From NCBI RefSeq assembly GCF_019175385.1, contig NC_083339.1, positions 47,664,074-47,728,073 of the forward strand: a stretch of 64,000 bases of DNA, read 5' to 3'. The stretch's first letter is position 1. Each line of letters begins with the position of its first letter. The notes beneath the pieces are model-generated. The model saw only the letters and a program-made list of their open reading frames with translations, did no database searches and was not told the origin of the DNA. Positions 43,471-55,627 of this stretch are shown one piece after another. The stretch comes from Lycium barbarum. Taxonomy: Eukaryota; Streptophyta; Magnoliopsida; Solanales; Solanaceae. Position numbers and translations under genes: made by a program.

Positions 43471-45921
43471 TGTTATATCCCATATTTTCATACATTGGGA
43501 CGTTTTAAAATAAACGCGACAAGTTAAAGACAAGACTATCTTAAGGTACGAAGTAGAGATTTTAACTTCGGGTTTCGTTTCGAGTCACAATTCACCTACA
43601 ATTTCGTTGGCATGAAAGTATTAATGGAAAATGGGGATTAAATTAACCATGGTTAGATTAATAAGTGGGATTGGGAACAAAAAAATCAGCCCATTATTTA
43701 AAGCCATGTTTGGCCGTGTAGAATAATGGAGTGGTCAAAGATTCTTGACCCAAGTTAGTGTAGTACACATGGCCAAAATATGGAGTGAATACATAATGTG
43801 AAAAAAATCTGATTCACTCCACATTCCACAACTCATTTCAACACTTACAAGTTGAAAATACATAGTGAGAGAAAGAGAAGCTCTCGGCTAGAGCTAGCCG
43901 AGAGTGGTGAGGTGAGTTCAATCCAAAAAAACAAATCAGCTTTCTTCCTCAAATCAACTCCTCATTTAGTGTACAAAAATATGTAGTAGTTGTTGAAAAG
44001 AAACAAGTAAGTGTAGCACCTCAATAGAGTTGAAGTTTCGGCCAAGGTGAAGAACAAGATTGAAAGGTAAGAATGCTTATTGTTCTTGTGGTGTATGATG
44101 ATTTGAATGTATAGTTCATGCATGTTGTTGTTGGATTGTTGTTGTAGTTGAAGTAGAGAGTGAGCCGTGAGTGAGGTGAAGTCATGATTGATTTCATTTT
44201 GCATGTATTGTTGATGAATTGAATATGTACCAACATCGGTAAATGAACAAAGATTGTAGAAGTTGGTTGTAATGTTGCATGTTGGATATTGGGCTGTTTT
44301 TCTTGAATTGAAAATGAGCCGTGTGTTGAAGGTTCTAATGAAGTCATGCTTTATCTTCTTGAACATGTATTAGGAATGGATTCAATGTATTGTAGTTGGA
44401 TAAACGGATAAAATCATGAAATCGTGGGAAGGGTGTTGTAGCCGTGAAAAAGGGACTGTTTTAGGGGAGATTTAGGGACTGTTTTGTGTCACCTTTGGAT
44501 TGTCGTTGTTATGGACATTATGGTGTATTGTATGCATGTTGAATATGTGAATTGAGGTGTTAAAGAAATGAATTATGTTGAAGTGTATAGGCAGTCCAAA
44601 ACCGTGGACAGTTTTAATGTTAGAAGTGAATTTGTGTGTGTTGAATGTTGATTCTTGTTGCAAACGTTTAGTGAAAGTAAAGTGCATTGATTCAAGTTGA
44701 AACTGAAATGATGGTGGGCTGTTGTAGGAATGAAAATGATTTTAAAACAGTTCCAAGAATCATGAAAGTAATGTCATTAAACGTGTTGTTGTTGTTGCAA
44801 GTTAAAACTGGAAAATAGCTAAGTGAGAATGGAAATGCTATGTGTGTTGTTTAGCCGTGTGTATGAAACAGTTTTGAATGGTGTAGGGACTGCCCAAGCT
44901 CCCTAAGTTATTTTTAAACAAGTCTTGATTAATATATGAAAGAACGATTAGCAATGTTAGCTTGTAACGCTAGTTGGTTTGAATGCGAACGAAACGTCGT
45001 TTAATTGTTAGAAAGGAATTGTGAGTGTCACAATACGTATTGAATGACCTTGTAGACTAATTGTAGATCTTTATATCTTGATATAGGATAAGTGTTTTTG
45101 GGCAGCAAGTACAAGTTAGAATACAACTAAACGCTAAAGGTATGTAAAGCCCATTCCTTCTTTCTTTTGGCATGTCCTAGACGTAAGTATGAAACGATAT
45201 GAACCTTAGGGTAAATTCTATTCTCTAGTTCCATGCATGACTTATGATTCTATATTTCATTAAGACCATTGTCATGTGCCTACAATATGAGTGACTAATG
45301 AATAATGTATGAAGGTTCCTATTCTTAAAGGATTGCACAATTAGAGACATACTTGACTTTCAAAAGCTACACCAAATTAAAGTGATATATGTACATGAAA
45401 TCTGAAACGTTTCTTGTGATAGGTTGTTATGAGACTTGAAATGAACTGAAAATGAATATCATTTCAACACTTTAGAGCTGGTCAGTTGCTTATCCATTGA
45501 GTCTCAAAAGATGAATTGCATATATGTGGTTGCTTATTATTCTTCTCGTGCTTATCGCTATATCCTTCACTGAGTCCTGGGCAGGATACGTTTTCGTGGG
45601 CATGTTTACTATATTATTACCGAGTCCCTCATTAAAGCACCGGGACACGTTATATATATATATATATATAATGATGTGATGATATAATGATATGGTGATA
45701 TGATGATGTGATGATATGATGATATGATGATATGGAGATGATGGTGGCCAGGAGGGCATATTCCTTATTACCGAGTCCCTCAGGAAAGGGCCGGGACACG
45801 TCTATGTTTATGTTATGATGCTATGATTTTAGATTATCGAGTCCCTCATTAAAGGGCCGAGACACGTTATATATGTTATATACAGAATGTTTATGCAGCT
45901 TTGATTACAAAACTCTATAAT
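43471..45921 (+). repeat. Right LTR of Element D, first part
   Basis: Copy of the left LTR up to the solo LTR E. It has the hairpin at 43881-43904, donor-like AG|GTAAG (GT at 44067), a mini-exon candidate 45067-45139 (73 nt, intact AG|GTATGT) and the GAGTCCC cassettes. Ends in the target duplication ATAAT (45917-45921). Confidence 0.92.
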
Positions 45922-47423
45922 TGTTACACCCCGTAAGAGTCTGTGCTATTTTAATTAAGACAAGAAAAAAATGAGTTAAGAAAGTTCAAGGAAAGTTAAT
46001 CGAGTTAGTAAGAATATCGTTATATATATATGGTTGCCTTAAGTATCCCGAGGTGACATCGTAACCTAAAGGATTTGAAATCGCGTTATGAGCGTATATG
46101 AGGTAATGTGAGTGCCCTTTTAAAGTATTTGAGATTATTAGTAATGTTATAGAAGATGGATAAAAGATATGAATATATTTTTGCGATTGGAGTTTCGTCG
46201 AAGCTTCGTAAGTTCTCCAGTTACGTTTAAGGTTATTGTGATTCTCCGGACCCTTCGAGATGTGTATGGATTGTTATGTATGTATATTACTATGTATATG
46301 CATGTATAAGAGGTTACACGAGGGTCGGAAGAGGATTAGAAGTTAAACGAATCTGAACGAAATGAATCCGAACAACTTCAGAAAAATCTCGGACCAGATT
46401 TTTAGCCCATATTGTTGGAGGCATATCTCCTAGTATATGAGGAGTTTTAAGTTCATCGAGTCTAGTTTCCAACGCAACAAACCGCTCGTCAAAAAGATAT
46501 CTGGATAAGCAAATATGGACGATGCAAGTTGGGCTGGCGGGGCAGAAAATGGTGACCCGATCCAACATTCACATTCGGCCCATGAGGCCCATTAACGTCA
46601 TAAATATAAGGAAAAATTATGTGAGGGATGATCATTTTCAGATAATATCTTCCAAGAACATTAGAGAGAGAGAGAGAGAAAACTTCAAGGCTAAGGAAGC
46701 CATTTTGATCAAAATCCGAGCTCTGAATCCCGAAGCTCATGAAGAGAAAAACGTTGTACGTTGCGTTGCCTTCAATTTGAGATAAATATTGGTCTTGGGG
46801 GATGAAATTTTCGTGGTGGATCTTCTGATAAGGTATTTATAAAATTCCTTTTATGTTATTAAAGTGTTTATTTAGAGTTTTAACGAATTAGAACGGAGAA
46901 AACAGCATTATAAACCCGTTTGTTGTTTTGTTGAAATTTATGGGTGAGGGGCTGTTTTAATTGAAATTGATGGACTGATTTGAATTAATATTTTGGTTGT
47001 GTTAATCATGGACTATGTGAGGAGAGTGAAGGAACTTAATGGTTATTAAGTTGTTGTAGGAAAACATACAACTTTGTTATGGTTTATGTAAAAATGAAGA
47101 TGAAAGTATCAAGAGGAAAATTATGATTTTGATGGATGATGAATATGATAATGCTGATGTTGGTTTGACCTTGTAAAGTTTGTATGAAAATTTTCATTTT
47201 ATGTAGAAAGAAGATCATTGATGTTAAAACCTATTTCGTTGTGAACTTTGACGTCGTTTGGTGTTGTTGGGTTATTGTTGTTGAATGTTTTGAGCCGAGC
47301 TAAGTCTCGGGGGTGTTAGATTTATAGGGGAAATGCTGCCGAAATTTCGGTAGCCAAGTATAACCCCAAAGATTAGGATGTTAACTTTCATGAATAGTAA
47401 CTGGTAAAAGTGACCATTTGCAG

Positions 47424-47474
47424 TTTTTGGACGAAACGGGAATTGAGATTTGATGAGCGTAAGGCGCAATCCAG
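47424..47474 (+). other. Candidate 51-nt leader mini-exon in E
   Basis: CCATTTGCAG before, CCAG|GTATGT after; nearly identical to the one in C. Confidence 0.4.
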
Positions 47475-48491
47475 GTATGTAAAGCCTATCTATCCTTCTT
47501 TTGGCATGTCCTAGTAACGCTAGGTTAAGATCGGACCCTCGGGGATAACTCTGCTCTTGGAAATCTAGGTTCAAGTTTAGGCACTATTCATTCAGCATAA
47601 TTGAAACCTAATCTTTACATTTGGTTGAAAGAATGTTCGAACCTTCATAACTTTTGTTGTTGTGTCCGAATCCCTCCGAAACCTTTGTAGACGGCTTTAT
47701 GGAGCCGAAAGTTTGTGATTTGTGTCCGCCGCCTCAATTTGACTTGAGGTGGGCCCGCAAGCCCTGAGGCTTCCATTATTTGGTTCGTTTGGCTCATTTT
47801 CGTCCGATATGAAAGGAAATCGTTTGTTTATGACTTAAGGGTTCGTTTGAAATTCCCTATGCCGTTATTGAACGTTTTGCACTTTGAATGATGTTAGATT
47901 TTCGGAGGATGACCTGTGAATCGTTTTTCAAAGGTTTTGCAGTTTGGAACTTCGTAACTTTTATACATTAATTTTGATCGACCTGACTTCTACTCCGAGC
48001 CTTCTGGCGTCGGTATATTCCTATATGTAACTATATGTCGAGTCCGGTAACTTACTTATAATATGCATATGGTTTCTGCACTACTCCGTTCATGCCATTC
48101 ACTATGATTTCGTTCGTCGGTACCCGGGCCGGCTTTGTGATCGTGCGCACTATACCATATTCGGAAGTTATGATGTGTTACGGTTTCCGAGGCCTCGCCA
48201 TAGGGCCGGTTACCGTCTATGGAGTTATGATGTGATATGGCATTTGATGTGTTCTGATGATGTGATATATGTGTGATATGATGTGTCTGGAGACTGTACG
48301 GAGATTTGAAAACTTCTGGAGTTATGATGTGTTGTGGCACCAGCGTCGGGGGTGACCACGTTCCTAAACCCTATACATGATTTGATTTGCATTTGTACAT
48401 TTGCCTTCCGCACAGGTTTGCTTTGCTACCTTGACGTTTGTGTTTGTTCCATTCTGACTTCAGTTGTGTTTGTGATTTCTGTACCTTCTGC

Positions 48492-48719
48492 TTTACATAC
48501 TCAGTACTTCTCCCGTACTGACCCCCGGTTCTTCGGGGGCTGCGTTTCATGCCCGCAGGTACAAAAGCTCGTTTGGGTGATCCTCTGGTTTAGGCTACTC
48601 ATTCTGATGTGTTGGAGAGCTCCCCTTGATCCGGAGCCTAACTTTTGGTACATACCTTCAGTTGTGTGTGTATTCTGTACATTTGTGGCAGTGTGGGTAC
48701 GGCGGGGCCCTGTCCCGTC
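48492..48719 (+). other. Conserved hairpin module in E
   Basis: CAGTAC/GTACTG (48502-48507, 48515-48520), CCCCC/GGGGG (48522-48526, 48535-48539), GGCGGG/CCCGTC (48701-48706, 48714-48719). Confidence 0.6.
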
Positions 48720-49105
48720 ATATGTTCGTATGTTCTGTTTTGTTTTAGAGGCCTGTAGTCATATTTTTGGGTCGTGGGTCCGGTGTGTTTGTATGTGGAT
48801 CTGTTTTGCGTTCTTAAGCGGCCAGTATGCTACTATGGCCAGGACGGCCCATGATTTTGTACGTGTGTGTGTGCATTTGGGCGATGTATATTCCGCCACC
48901 TTTCTGATTTTGATTTGACTGTTCTGCACGGGCGACCGCTTAAGATAAGTGTTCGATAAATGTTTGTGTGACGTCTGTTGTTAATTTTCAATTCGAACAA
49001 TGTACGTTAAGTCTGAATGAGTCTGAATACGATGATCCGGTTGTGAGTCTGTTTGGGGTGCCTAAGTAGGGCACCAGTCGCGGCCCACGGGGTTGGGTCG
49101 TGACA

Positions 49106-49846
49106 ATAATGATAATGATATGAGAATGATACAGATGAATTATGCTCATAGGCAAGTTTTGAGAAATTCTGGTTGTTGCACTGAGTCCTACATACTTTGT
49201 CTCCTTATGAGTCTATTACTACATTTCATGCTTTACATGCTCAGTACATATTCCGTACTGACCCCCTTTCTTCGGGGGGCTGCGTTCATGCCCGCAGGTA
49301 CAGACGCTCGTTTCGGAGATCCGCCAGCTTAGGATACCTATTCAGCAATTTTGGACTGCTCCCTTGTTCCGGAGCCTAGCTTGTGGTATAACTCCCTTAT
49401 GTTGTATTCATATGTGTTTGTTTGGGTACGGCGGGGCCCTGTCCCGCCATATGATATTGTCATTACTCTTAGAGGTCTGTGGACATCGGTGTGGGTCTGT
49501 TTGTAGTTGTTGATGCGTTTTATGTCTATGGCTTATGTTTGGGGCGTACCCATTCGTAATGGTAGCCTTGTCGGCTTGCATATATATGTATGTTTGGTAT
49601 TTTGTATATCGTGGCAGCCTTGTCGGCTTGCGTAGTAATATATATATCTATGTGGTTATTTAAAAGTGCAACTCCTCAGGAGACAGGTGCCTAAGACACA
49701 CAAAACTTTGACAGATTGAAAATACTCCCTATCTTTTTATATACAAATGAGATCATGACATGCTAATTGTAAATGACTATAGTTAACAGACAATATGAGT
49801 GTCCAACTCGGGCACTAGTCACGGCCTACGGGGTTGGGTCGTGACC
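49106..49846 (+). repeat. Right LTR of Element D, second part
   Basis: Resumes after E with the duplicated ATAAT and continues GATAATGATATGAG as in the left LTR. Contains the module hairpins (49242-49260, 49262-49279, 49430-49448, the last a perfect GGCGGG/CCCGCC). Ends GTGACC, then target duplication GATTG. Confidence 0.92.
49231..49448 (+). other. Conserved hairpin module, right LTR of D
   Basis: CAGTAC/GTACTG, CCCCC/GGGGG and GGCGGG/CCCGCC, all perfectly paired. Confidence 0.6.
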
Positions 49847-51420
49847 GATTGGTTGGCTTCTTGTTATGCCAATGTTGACTATAGAATGAAAATGGTTCGC
49901 TTCCAATTTCCGGGAAAACCAGTTTTAGAATGGAAAGGAAATACGGCATCACAAAAAGGTAGGTTTATTTCCTATCTAAAGGCAAGGGAAATGATCACAA
50001 AAGGGTGTATTTATCATCTAGTGCGAGTTCAAGATGTAGAAGCTGAGCCGCCGACTCTTCAGTCAGGTCCGGTAGTGAATGAATTTCCGGATGTATTCCC
50101 GGAAGAGCTTCCACGCCTTCCTCCCGAGCGGGAGATTGAATTTGCTATTGGTGTGTTGCCAGACACTAAGCCCATATCTATTCCTCCCTATAGAATGGCA
50201 CCCGCAGTATTGAAGGAGTTGAAGGAGCAATTGAAAGATTTTCTTGATAAAGGCTTCATTAGGCCTAGTTCATCCTCGTGGGGAGCACCCGTATTGTTTG
50301 TCCGAAAGAAAGATGGATCTTTGAGAATGTACATTGACTATCGGCAATTGAATAAAGTGACGATTAAGAACAAATATCCTCTTCCGAGGATCGATGATTT
50401 ATTTGATCAATTGCAGGGTGCCAAATGGTTTTCAAAGATCGATTTGTGGTCTGGTGATCACCAAGTGAGAGTTAGGGAGAAAGATATCCCTAAAACAGCT
50501 TTCAGAACAAGATATGACCATTTTGAATTCCGAGTAATGTCGTTTGGGCTAACTAATGCGCCAGTAGTGTTCATGGACTTGATGAATGATGTGTTCAGGA
50601 CCTTCTTGGATTTATTTGTGATTGTATTCATCGACGATATCTTGGTGTATTCTAGATCCGAGGCAGAACATGCGGATCATTTGCGTACTGTCCTTGGAGT
50701 TCTTCGCACTCGAGAGTTGTTTGCAAAGTTTTCCAAATGCGAGTTTTGGTTGAACTCGGTGGCATTCCTCGGGCATATTGTTGCGGCCGACGGTATTCGA
50801 GTGGATAGTCAAAAGATTGAGGCCGTGAAGACGTGGCCAAGGCCCACAACTCCTACGGAGGTTCATAGCTTCCTGGGCTTAGCAGGTTATTACAGGAGAT
50901 TTGTTGATGGTTTCTCTTCGATTTCAGCACCACTTACAAGATTGACCCAGAAATCGGCAAAGTTTCAATGGACAGATGCTTGCGAACGTAGCTTCCAAGA
51001 GTTGAAAGATATGTTGACTTCTGCACCAGTCTTGACACTTCCAGAGGGATTGGAAGGATATGTTGCTTATTGTGATGCTTCAGGTGCTGGGCTAGGCTGT
51101 GGATTGATGCAACATGGTAAAGCGATTGCGTATGCTTCAAGGCAATTGCGGAAATATGAGAAGAATTATCCAACCCACGATCTAGAATTAGCTGCAGTGG
51201 TTCATGCATAAAAAATATGGAGACATTATCTATATGGTGTCCATGTGGATATTTATACAGATCATAACATCCTTCAGTATATCTTTAAGCAGAAAGAGTT
51301 GGATTTGCGGTGGCAACGAAGATGGTTAGAGTTGCTAAAAGATTACGATGTTGATATATTATATCACCCCGGAGAGGCGAACGTTGTGGCTGATGATCTT
51401 AGCCGCAGATCCATGGGAAG
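49847..51420 (+). pseudogene. pol: Element A reverse transcriptase and RNase H
   Basis: Resumes the A pol frame after D with [11 protein letters not shown]. Open to 51211, containing the spacer ([14 protein letters not shown]), reverse transcriptase ([27 protein letters not shown], where relatives have RMCIDY; catalytic [10 protein letters not shown] near 50636), [16 protein letters not shown], and RNase H ([16 protein letters not shown]). TAA near 51209 replaces the Leu of HALKIW. The remaining RNase H ([15 protein letters not shown], with Asn for Lys) follows in frame and has an extra Trp codon in DLRWQRRW. About 470 codons are uninterrupted, the longest open pol piece of A. Confidence 0.9.
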
Positions 51421-52709
51421 TCTATGTGAAGTGCGACAAGAAAAGAGAGAAATGACTCGTGAGCTCCAGCGGTTAGCTAGCCTAGGAGTCCGAGTGATGG
51501 ACTCAGGTAACTGTGGAAACACTGTTCAGAATTCAACGGTTTCGTCGCTAGTAGCGGAAGTGAAAGCGCGACAATATGAGGATTCTATGCTAATGCAATA
51601 CAGAGATTCACTCCCTCAGAAAGAAGGGTCATTATTTGATATTTTAGGAGACGGAATTCTCCGATGTCGGGGCAGGTTATGCGTTCCTGATGTGGCAGGT
51701 CTACGCCACCAGATTTTGAGAGAAGCTCATTGTTCCCGTTATTCTATCCACCCCGGAGCGACGAAGATGTACCATGATCTCAAGTATATATATTGGTGGA
51801 ATGAAATGAAGAAAGATATAGCAGAATTTGTAGCTCAATGTCCTAATTGCCAACAAGTGAAAATCGAGCACCAAAAGCCGGGTGGATTGTTGCAAGCTAT
51901 AGAAATCCCAACTTGGAAATGGGAAGTGATTAATATGGATTTCATCACAGGTCTACCCCGTTCTCGACGTAAGTGTGATTCTGTATGGGTGATTGTAAAT
52001 AAACTCACAAAGTCAGCTCATTTCTTACCAGTCAGGACGACGTTTGTGGCTGAAGATTATGCAAAACTGTATGTTAAAGAGATAGTAAGACTCCATGTTG
52101 TTCTAGTATCTATTATCTTGGATAAAGGGACTCAGTTTACAGCTAATTTTTGGACGTCTTTCCAAGAGGGTCTAGGGACCCAAGTGAGCCTTAGCACGGC
52201 ATTTCATCCGCAGACCGATGGACAAGCTGAACGTACTATTCAGACTCTTAAAGATATGTTACGGGCATGTATGATAGATTTTGGAGGTAGTTGGGATGAT
52301 CATTTGCCACTCATTGAATTTGCTTACAATAATAGTTATCATTCTAGCATTCAAATGGCACCGTATGAGGCTTTATATGGGCGAAAGTGCAGATCCCCAA
52401 TTGGGTGGTTTGAAATTGGAGAAGCTAAGTTGATAGGGCCAGACTTGGTCTAGCAAGCCATAGAGAAAGTCAAGCTCATACAAGATCGGTTGTTAGCGGC
52501 TCAAAGTCGCCAGAAGTCCTATGCGGATAATCGTCGAAGGGACTTAGAGTTCAAAATTAAAGATTGGGTATTCCTTAAAGTGTCGCCAATGAAGAGCGAT
52601 ATGAGATTTGGCAAAAAGGGGAAGCTTAGTCCCCGGTATATAGGGCCTTATGAGATTGTGCGCAAGATATGCAAGGTGGCCTATGAGTTAGATCTACCTC
52701 CAGATTTGT
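51421..52709 (+). pseudogene. pol: Element A integrase
   Basis: Zinc-binding domain ([10 protein letters not shown]...[16 protein letters not shown]), catalytic core with [22 protein letters not shown] (relatives have SDRG) and [13 protein letters not shown]: all three acidic residues are present. TAG near 52451 (probably CAG to TAG in DLVQQA) and TAG near 52709 (Glu to stop in DLEAVHP) interrupt it. The C-terminal barrel (FLKVSPMKSDMRFGKKGKLSPRY) is complete. Followed in frame by the chromodomain. Confidence 0.9.
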
Positions 52710-53008
52710 AGTCAGTCCATCCAGTTTTCCATGTCTCGATGCTTCAAAAATGTGTTGGAGAGCCTACTAGGATCGTCCCGGTAAATGATGTGCAAGTGAC
52801 AGAGAAGCTAGCCTATGATGAAATACCCATTGCCATACTAGATAGGCAAGTACGGCGGCTTAGAAACAAAGAAGTGGCCTCAGTTAAAGTTTTGTGGAGA
52901 AATAACAATCGAGAAGAAATGACATGGGAAGCGGAAGAAAGTATGCGATCTAAATACCCACATCTATTCCAGCCTTTTTACGAGGGCCAAGATGAGGCGC
53001 AAAAATAA
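52710..53008 (+). pseudogene. pol: Element A chromodomain, C-terminal end of pol
   Basis: SVHPVFHVSML, then YDEIPIAILDRQVRRLRNKE, VKVLWRNNNREEMTWEAEESM and YPHLF, with an extra tail FYEGQDEAQK before TAA at 53006-53008. The domain is intact but downstream of the stop at 52709. The C-terminal tail differs from the STSTGNLN tail of B and D, showing that A belongs to a different subfamily. Confidence 0.88.
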
Positions 53009-53212
53009 TAAGGTATGTATACTTTCTTTTATGTTTTTGGTCGCGTGAGGCCAAATTTTAATGTTATTATGTTGTGGCCCTGTGAGGCATCGATATTATT
53101 GGTTGTTGTGACAGGATGGTAGTGCCATATTACAGAGGAGACTCTGGCGAAATTTCTATAGAATCCCCGAGTGCTTAACAATCGAGGACGAATGTTCTTA
53201 AGGGGGGAAGAA
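53009..53212 (+). other. Element A 3' untranslated region and polypurine tract
   Basis: Contains a CAGAG-GAGA-CTCTG hairpin (53133-53146), a degenerate ACAATCG/CGAATGTT hairpin (about 53179-53195) and the tract AGGGGGGAAGAA (53201-53212) next to the right LTR. Confidence 0.8.
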
Positions 53213-53390
53213 TGTTACACCTCGAAAAATCTTCCGTTGGTACGCAAGTGAATGAACTAGTGAAAAATACGAGTAATGGGTTATAACGTCCCTTAGATTG
53301 CTAATGAAGTGTTAAACAAGTGTTAAGAAGGTTCCATAAGGTTTGGAGATCAAATGAAGCGACGAGAACAAGTGCAGTGGACTGATGGGT

Positions 53391-53635
53391 TATACGGCTC
53401 ATTATACGGACCGTATAATGTTTTACGGGCCGTATAATAGACCGTAGAACCATCACAGAAAAGGTTGCTCGCTGGTGGAGTTATACGGTCAGTTATATGG
53501 ACCGTACAAATTTATACGGCCGGTATAATAGACCGTATAAAGTTCACAGTGAAGGGTGAAGGAAAGACACATTTGACGATCAATTATACGGACCGTATAA
53601 TGATTATATGGACTGTATAATGGACTGTATAATGA
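53391..53635. promoter_or_regulatory. Array of ACGGNCCGT palindromes, right LTR of A
   Basis: Same dyad array as 2051-2227, with an added stretch near 53457-53500 and extra ATGGACTGTATAATGGACTG units near 53600-53635. Confidence 0.6.
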
Positions 53636-55116
53636 ACCCGACAGATCAGTCATGGGTTATTAAATAAGGGGCCAAGTTCATGAAATCATTTCCACATTTC
53701 ATCCTTCTCTCTAAACATCTCTCTACATTTATTACACAAGTTTTCAAGGATTATAAGCCATCAACGACATAAATCAAGTGAATCAAGAGTAAGGAAACCC
53801 ATTAAAGACCATTCAAGTCAAGAAATCCAAATGGAGGAAAAACTAGGGTTTTTGCTCAAGTGGAGTATTATCAACTAAGGCTCGTTCCTACAACATCTAA
53901 GGTAAGATACATGATATTTATATGTTTTTTAAGATATTTGAGAGTTAAAATGCTTGGACATTAGAAGATTATAGCAAAATGGGTCATGAATGATGAATAG
54001 TGACGTTTTGAGAAATACTTTGAATTGAATCACGATTTTTGTTGTGTTGTGGTATGAATGTGTTATAGATGACGTTAAGACCATGAGATATACATTGTAT
54101 GTGAATGGACGAAACCATGTGTTATGGTCTTGAATATGGAAAATTGGAAGTGAATTGAGAATATGGATAATATAGGTGACTAAATGCTATTGTTATGATA
54201 TTGTAAATGTATTGTTGACGTTTGGGAGTTGAATTACGATATGGAGGAATGTTGTATAAATAAAGGAGATGCTGTCCGATTTTCTCTAGCTTTAGCCATT
54301 TATGCAAGTTGTCGATTCTAACGATAGTATGACCTTGATGAAGGTATAAACGCAAGCGTCGAAAGGGAACGTGAAAGTGTAGAATAGTTCAACAAATAGG
54401 TATGTAAGGCTAACCCTTCTTTCATAAGGCATGGTTCTTTGGCCAATCATTTGTCTTTTTACGAGCTCACGTGTGCTCTATATGATCCTATTCACAAAAG
54501 CTACTGAGCCTATGATCCTTGATGTGTACTACGATTGTACTACGTTCCTCATATGACGAGTAAACCTATAATACAGACGTAACGATAATTATGATGAGAG
54601 TAAAATGATGTTAGAGATGCTTATGAGCTATTATATGTATGTGTGCCTATGAAGGGCTATAATGAAACCCCGAGCTTATAATGCCGGGTAGAATATATAT
54701 GAATGGATGTATATAGAGTATTTATATGATTACGTAACGCGCGCGCACGTCTGCAGACGGTACAAATAACCCTGATGCCTTGATGGGCCAAGTAGATATA
54801 ACCTTGAGCCTTGGTTGGCCAAGTATGTATGAAACACCGAACCTTCAGGGTCGGTCACGCTCTGTATATATGTATATATATGTGTATGTGCTATGTATAT
54901 GACATCATTAAGAATACGAATATGTTATGTAAATGAGATGTAAATGATTGTGAGGGTAATTAAGTATGGATATGGTTGTATGTATGCGGATACGCAATAG
55001 AAACGGAATGTCCCTATGGAAAACTAGTAAGTTCCATGATGATGATATTATTGTCTCCCCTCCTATGCTATTTCATATGTTGTCTATTATGCTTCTATAT
55101 CAATGTTGATCATGCT

Positions 55117-55322
55117 TTACATACTCAGTACATTCTTCGTACTGACGTCCTTTTGTTTGTGGACGCTGCGTCATGCCCGCAAGTGCACAGGGAGACAGGC
55201 TTGACCTATAGCAGCTTTCTCAAAGATTACATAGCAGAGCTCTATTTCATTTGGAGCCGTAGCTTTTGGGTACTAATTCTTTTGTGTACATGATTATGGG
55301 CATAGCGGGGTCCTGTCCCGCT
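55117..55322 (+). other. Conserved hairpin module, right LTR of A
   Basis: CAGTAC/GTACTG (55126-55131, 55139-55144), CGTCC/GGACG (55146-55150, 55161-55165), AGCGGG/CCCGCT (55304-55309, 55317-55322), all perfectly paired. Confidence 0.6.
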
Positions 55323-55627
55323 CATGTGATATGTTATACTCTTCTTATAGGCTCGTAGTCATGTGTATGTGGTTAGATATGTCTGGCCTTGTCGGCCTAT
55401 GTTTTGTATATCATTTTGTCGGCCTCGTTGGCCCATGTACATTGATGTGGCATAGATGCCTATGATGATATAAAGATGTGGTTGTCCAAATGGGACTAGT
55501 TTGATGGATGAAAGGAAATGTATGTCTAATTATGTGGCTCACCTAAATGTAAGCATAAGTGTAAGCTAAGGGGTCCCGGGTGAGTAGCACCGGGTGCTCG
55601 TCACGGCCCCCTAGTCGGGTCGTGACA

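Larger units (their letters stand above)
45922..49105 (+). mobile_element. Element E: solo LTR inside the right LTR of D
   Basis: 3184 bp, TGTTACACCCC...GTGACA, flanked by ATAAT (45917-45921, 49106-49110). No internal region, so it is a solo LTR left by recombination between two LTRs. The first part is unlike any other LTR here; from about 47285 on (GAGCCGAGCTAAGTCTCGGG) it closely follows the right LTR of C. Contains palindrome CCGAAATTTCGG near 47340, mini-exon 47424-47474 and the hairpin module. The AGAGAGAGAG stretch near 46660 and the ORF over it look incidental. Confidence 0.93.
35069..49846 (+). mobile_element. Element D: Tekay/Del-like chromovirus with solo LTR E in its right LTR
   Basis: Inserted in the protease of A. 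Left LTR 35069-38261; right LTR 43471-45921 plus 49111-49846, split by E. Flanked by GATTG (35064-35068, 49847-49851). The internal region (38262-43470) has a primer site, leader hairpin, gag-pol to a chromodomain, and a polypurine tract with 21 G. Gag-pol has about eight stops or frameshifts. By eye the LTRs differ at about four positions in the first 300 bp, so it is among the younger insertions despite its broken frame. Confidence 0.93.
1842..55627 (+). mobile_element. Element A: Tekay/Del-like chromovirus, host of B, C and D
   Basis: LTR retrotransposon inserted in Element Z, with LTRs at 1842-4224 and 53213-55627 that start TGTTACACC and end GTGACA, flanked by the 5-bp duplication GCTTA (1837-1841 and 55628-55632). 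Order is LTR, tRNA-Met primer site (4229), gag, protease, RT/RNase H, integrase, chromodomain (to 53008), polypurine tract (53201), LTR. The 53.8 kb span is mostly three nested insertions: B splits the gag N-terminus, C splits gag before the zinc knuckles, D splits protease after the GMD motif. Removing them leaves an internal region of about 5.2 kb, normal for the family. Several stops and a frameshift make it non-autonomous now. Its two LTRs differ by indels of tens of bases, so it looks older than B, D and F. Confidence 0.93.
53213..55627 (+). repeat. Right LTR of Element A
   Basis: 2415 bp copy of 1842-4224 with indels. The palindrome array (53391-53635) has extra units compared with the left LTR; TATA-like TATTAAATAA near 53658; donor-like AG|GTAAG (GT at 53902). 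Ends GTGACA before the target duplication GCTTA (55628-55632). Confidence 0.92.

Noticed and set aside
46522..46785. 87-codon ORF in solo LTR E
   Set aside because: Contains a GA microsatellite, has no homologue in the other LTRs and no recognisable domain; probably chance in the leader region.
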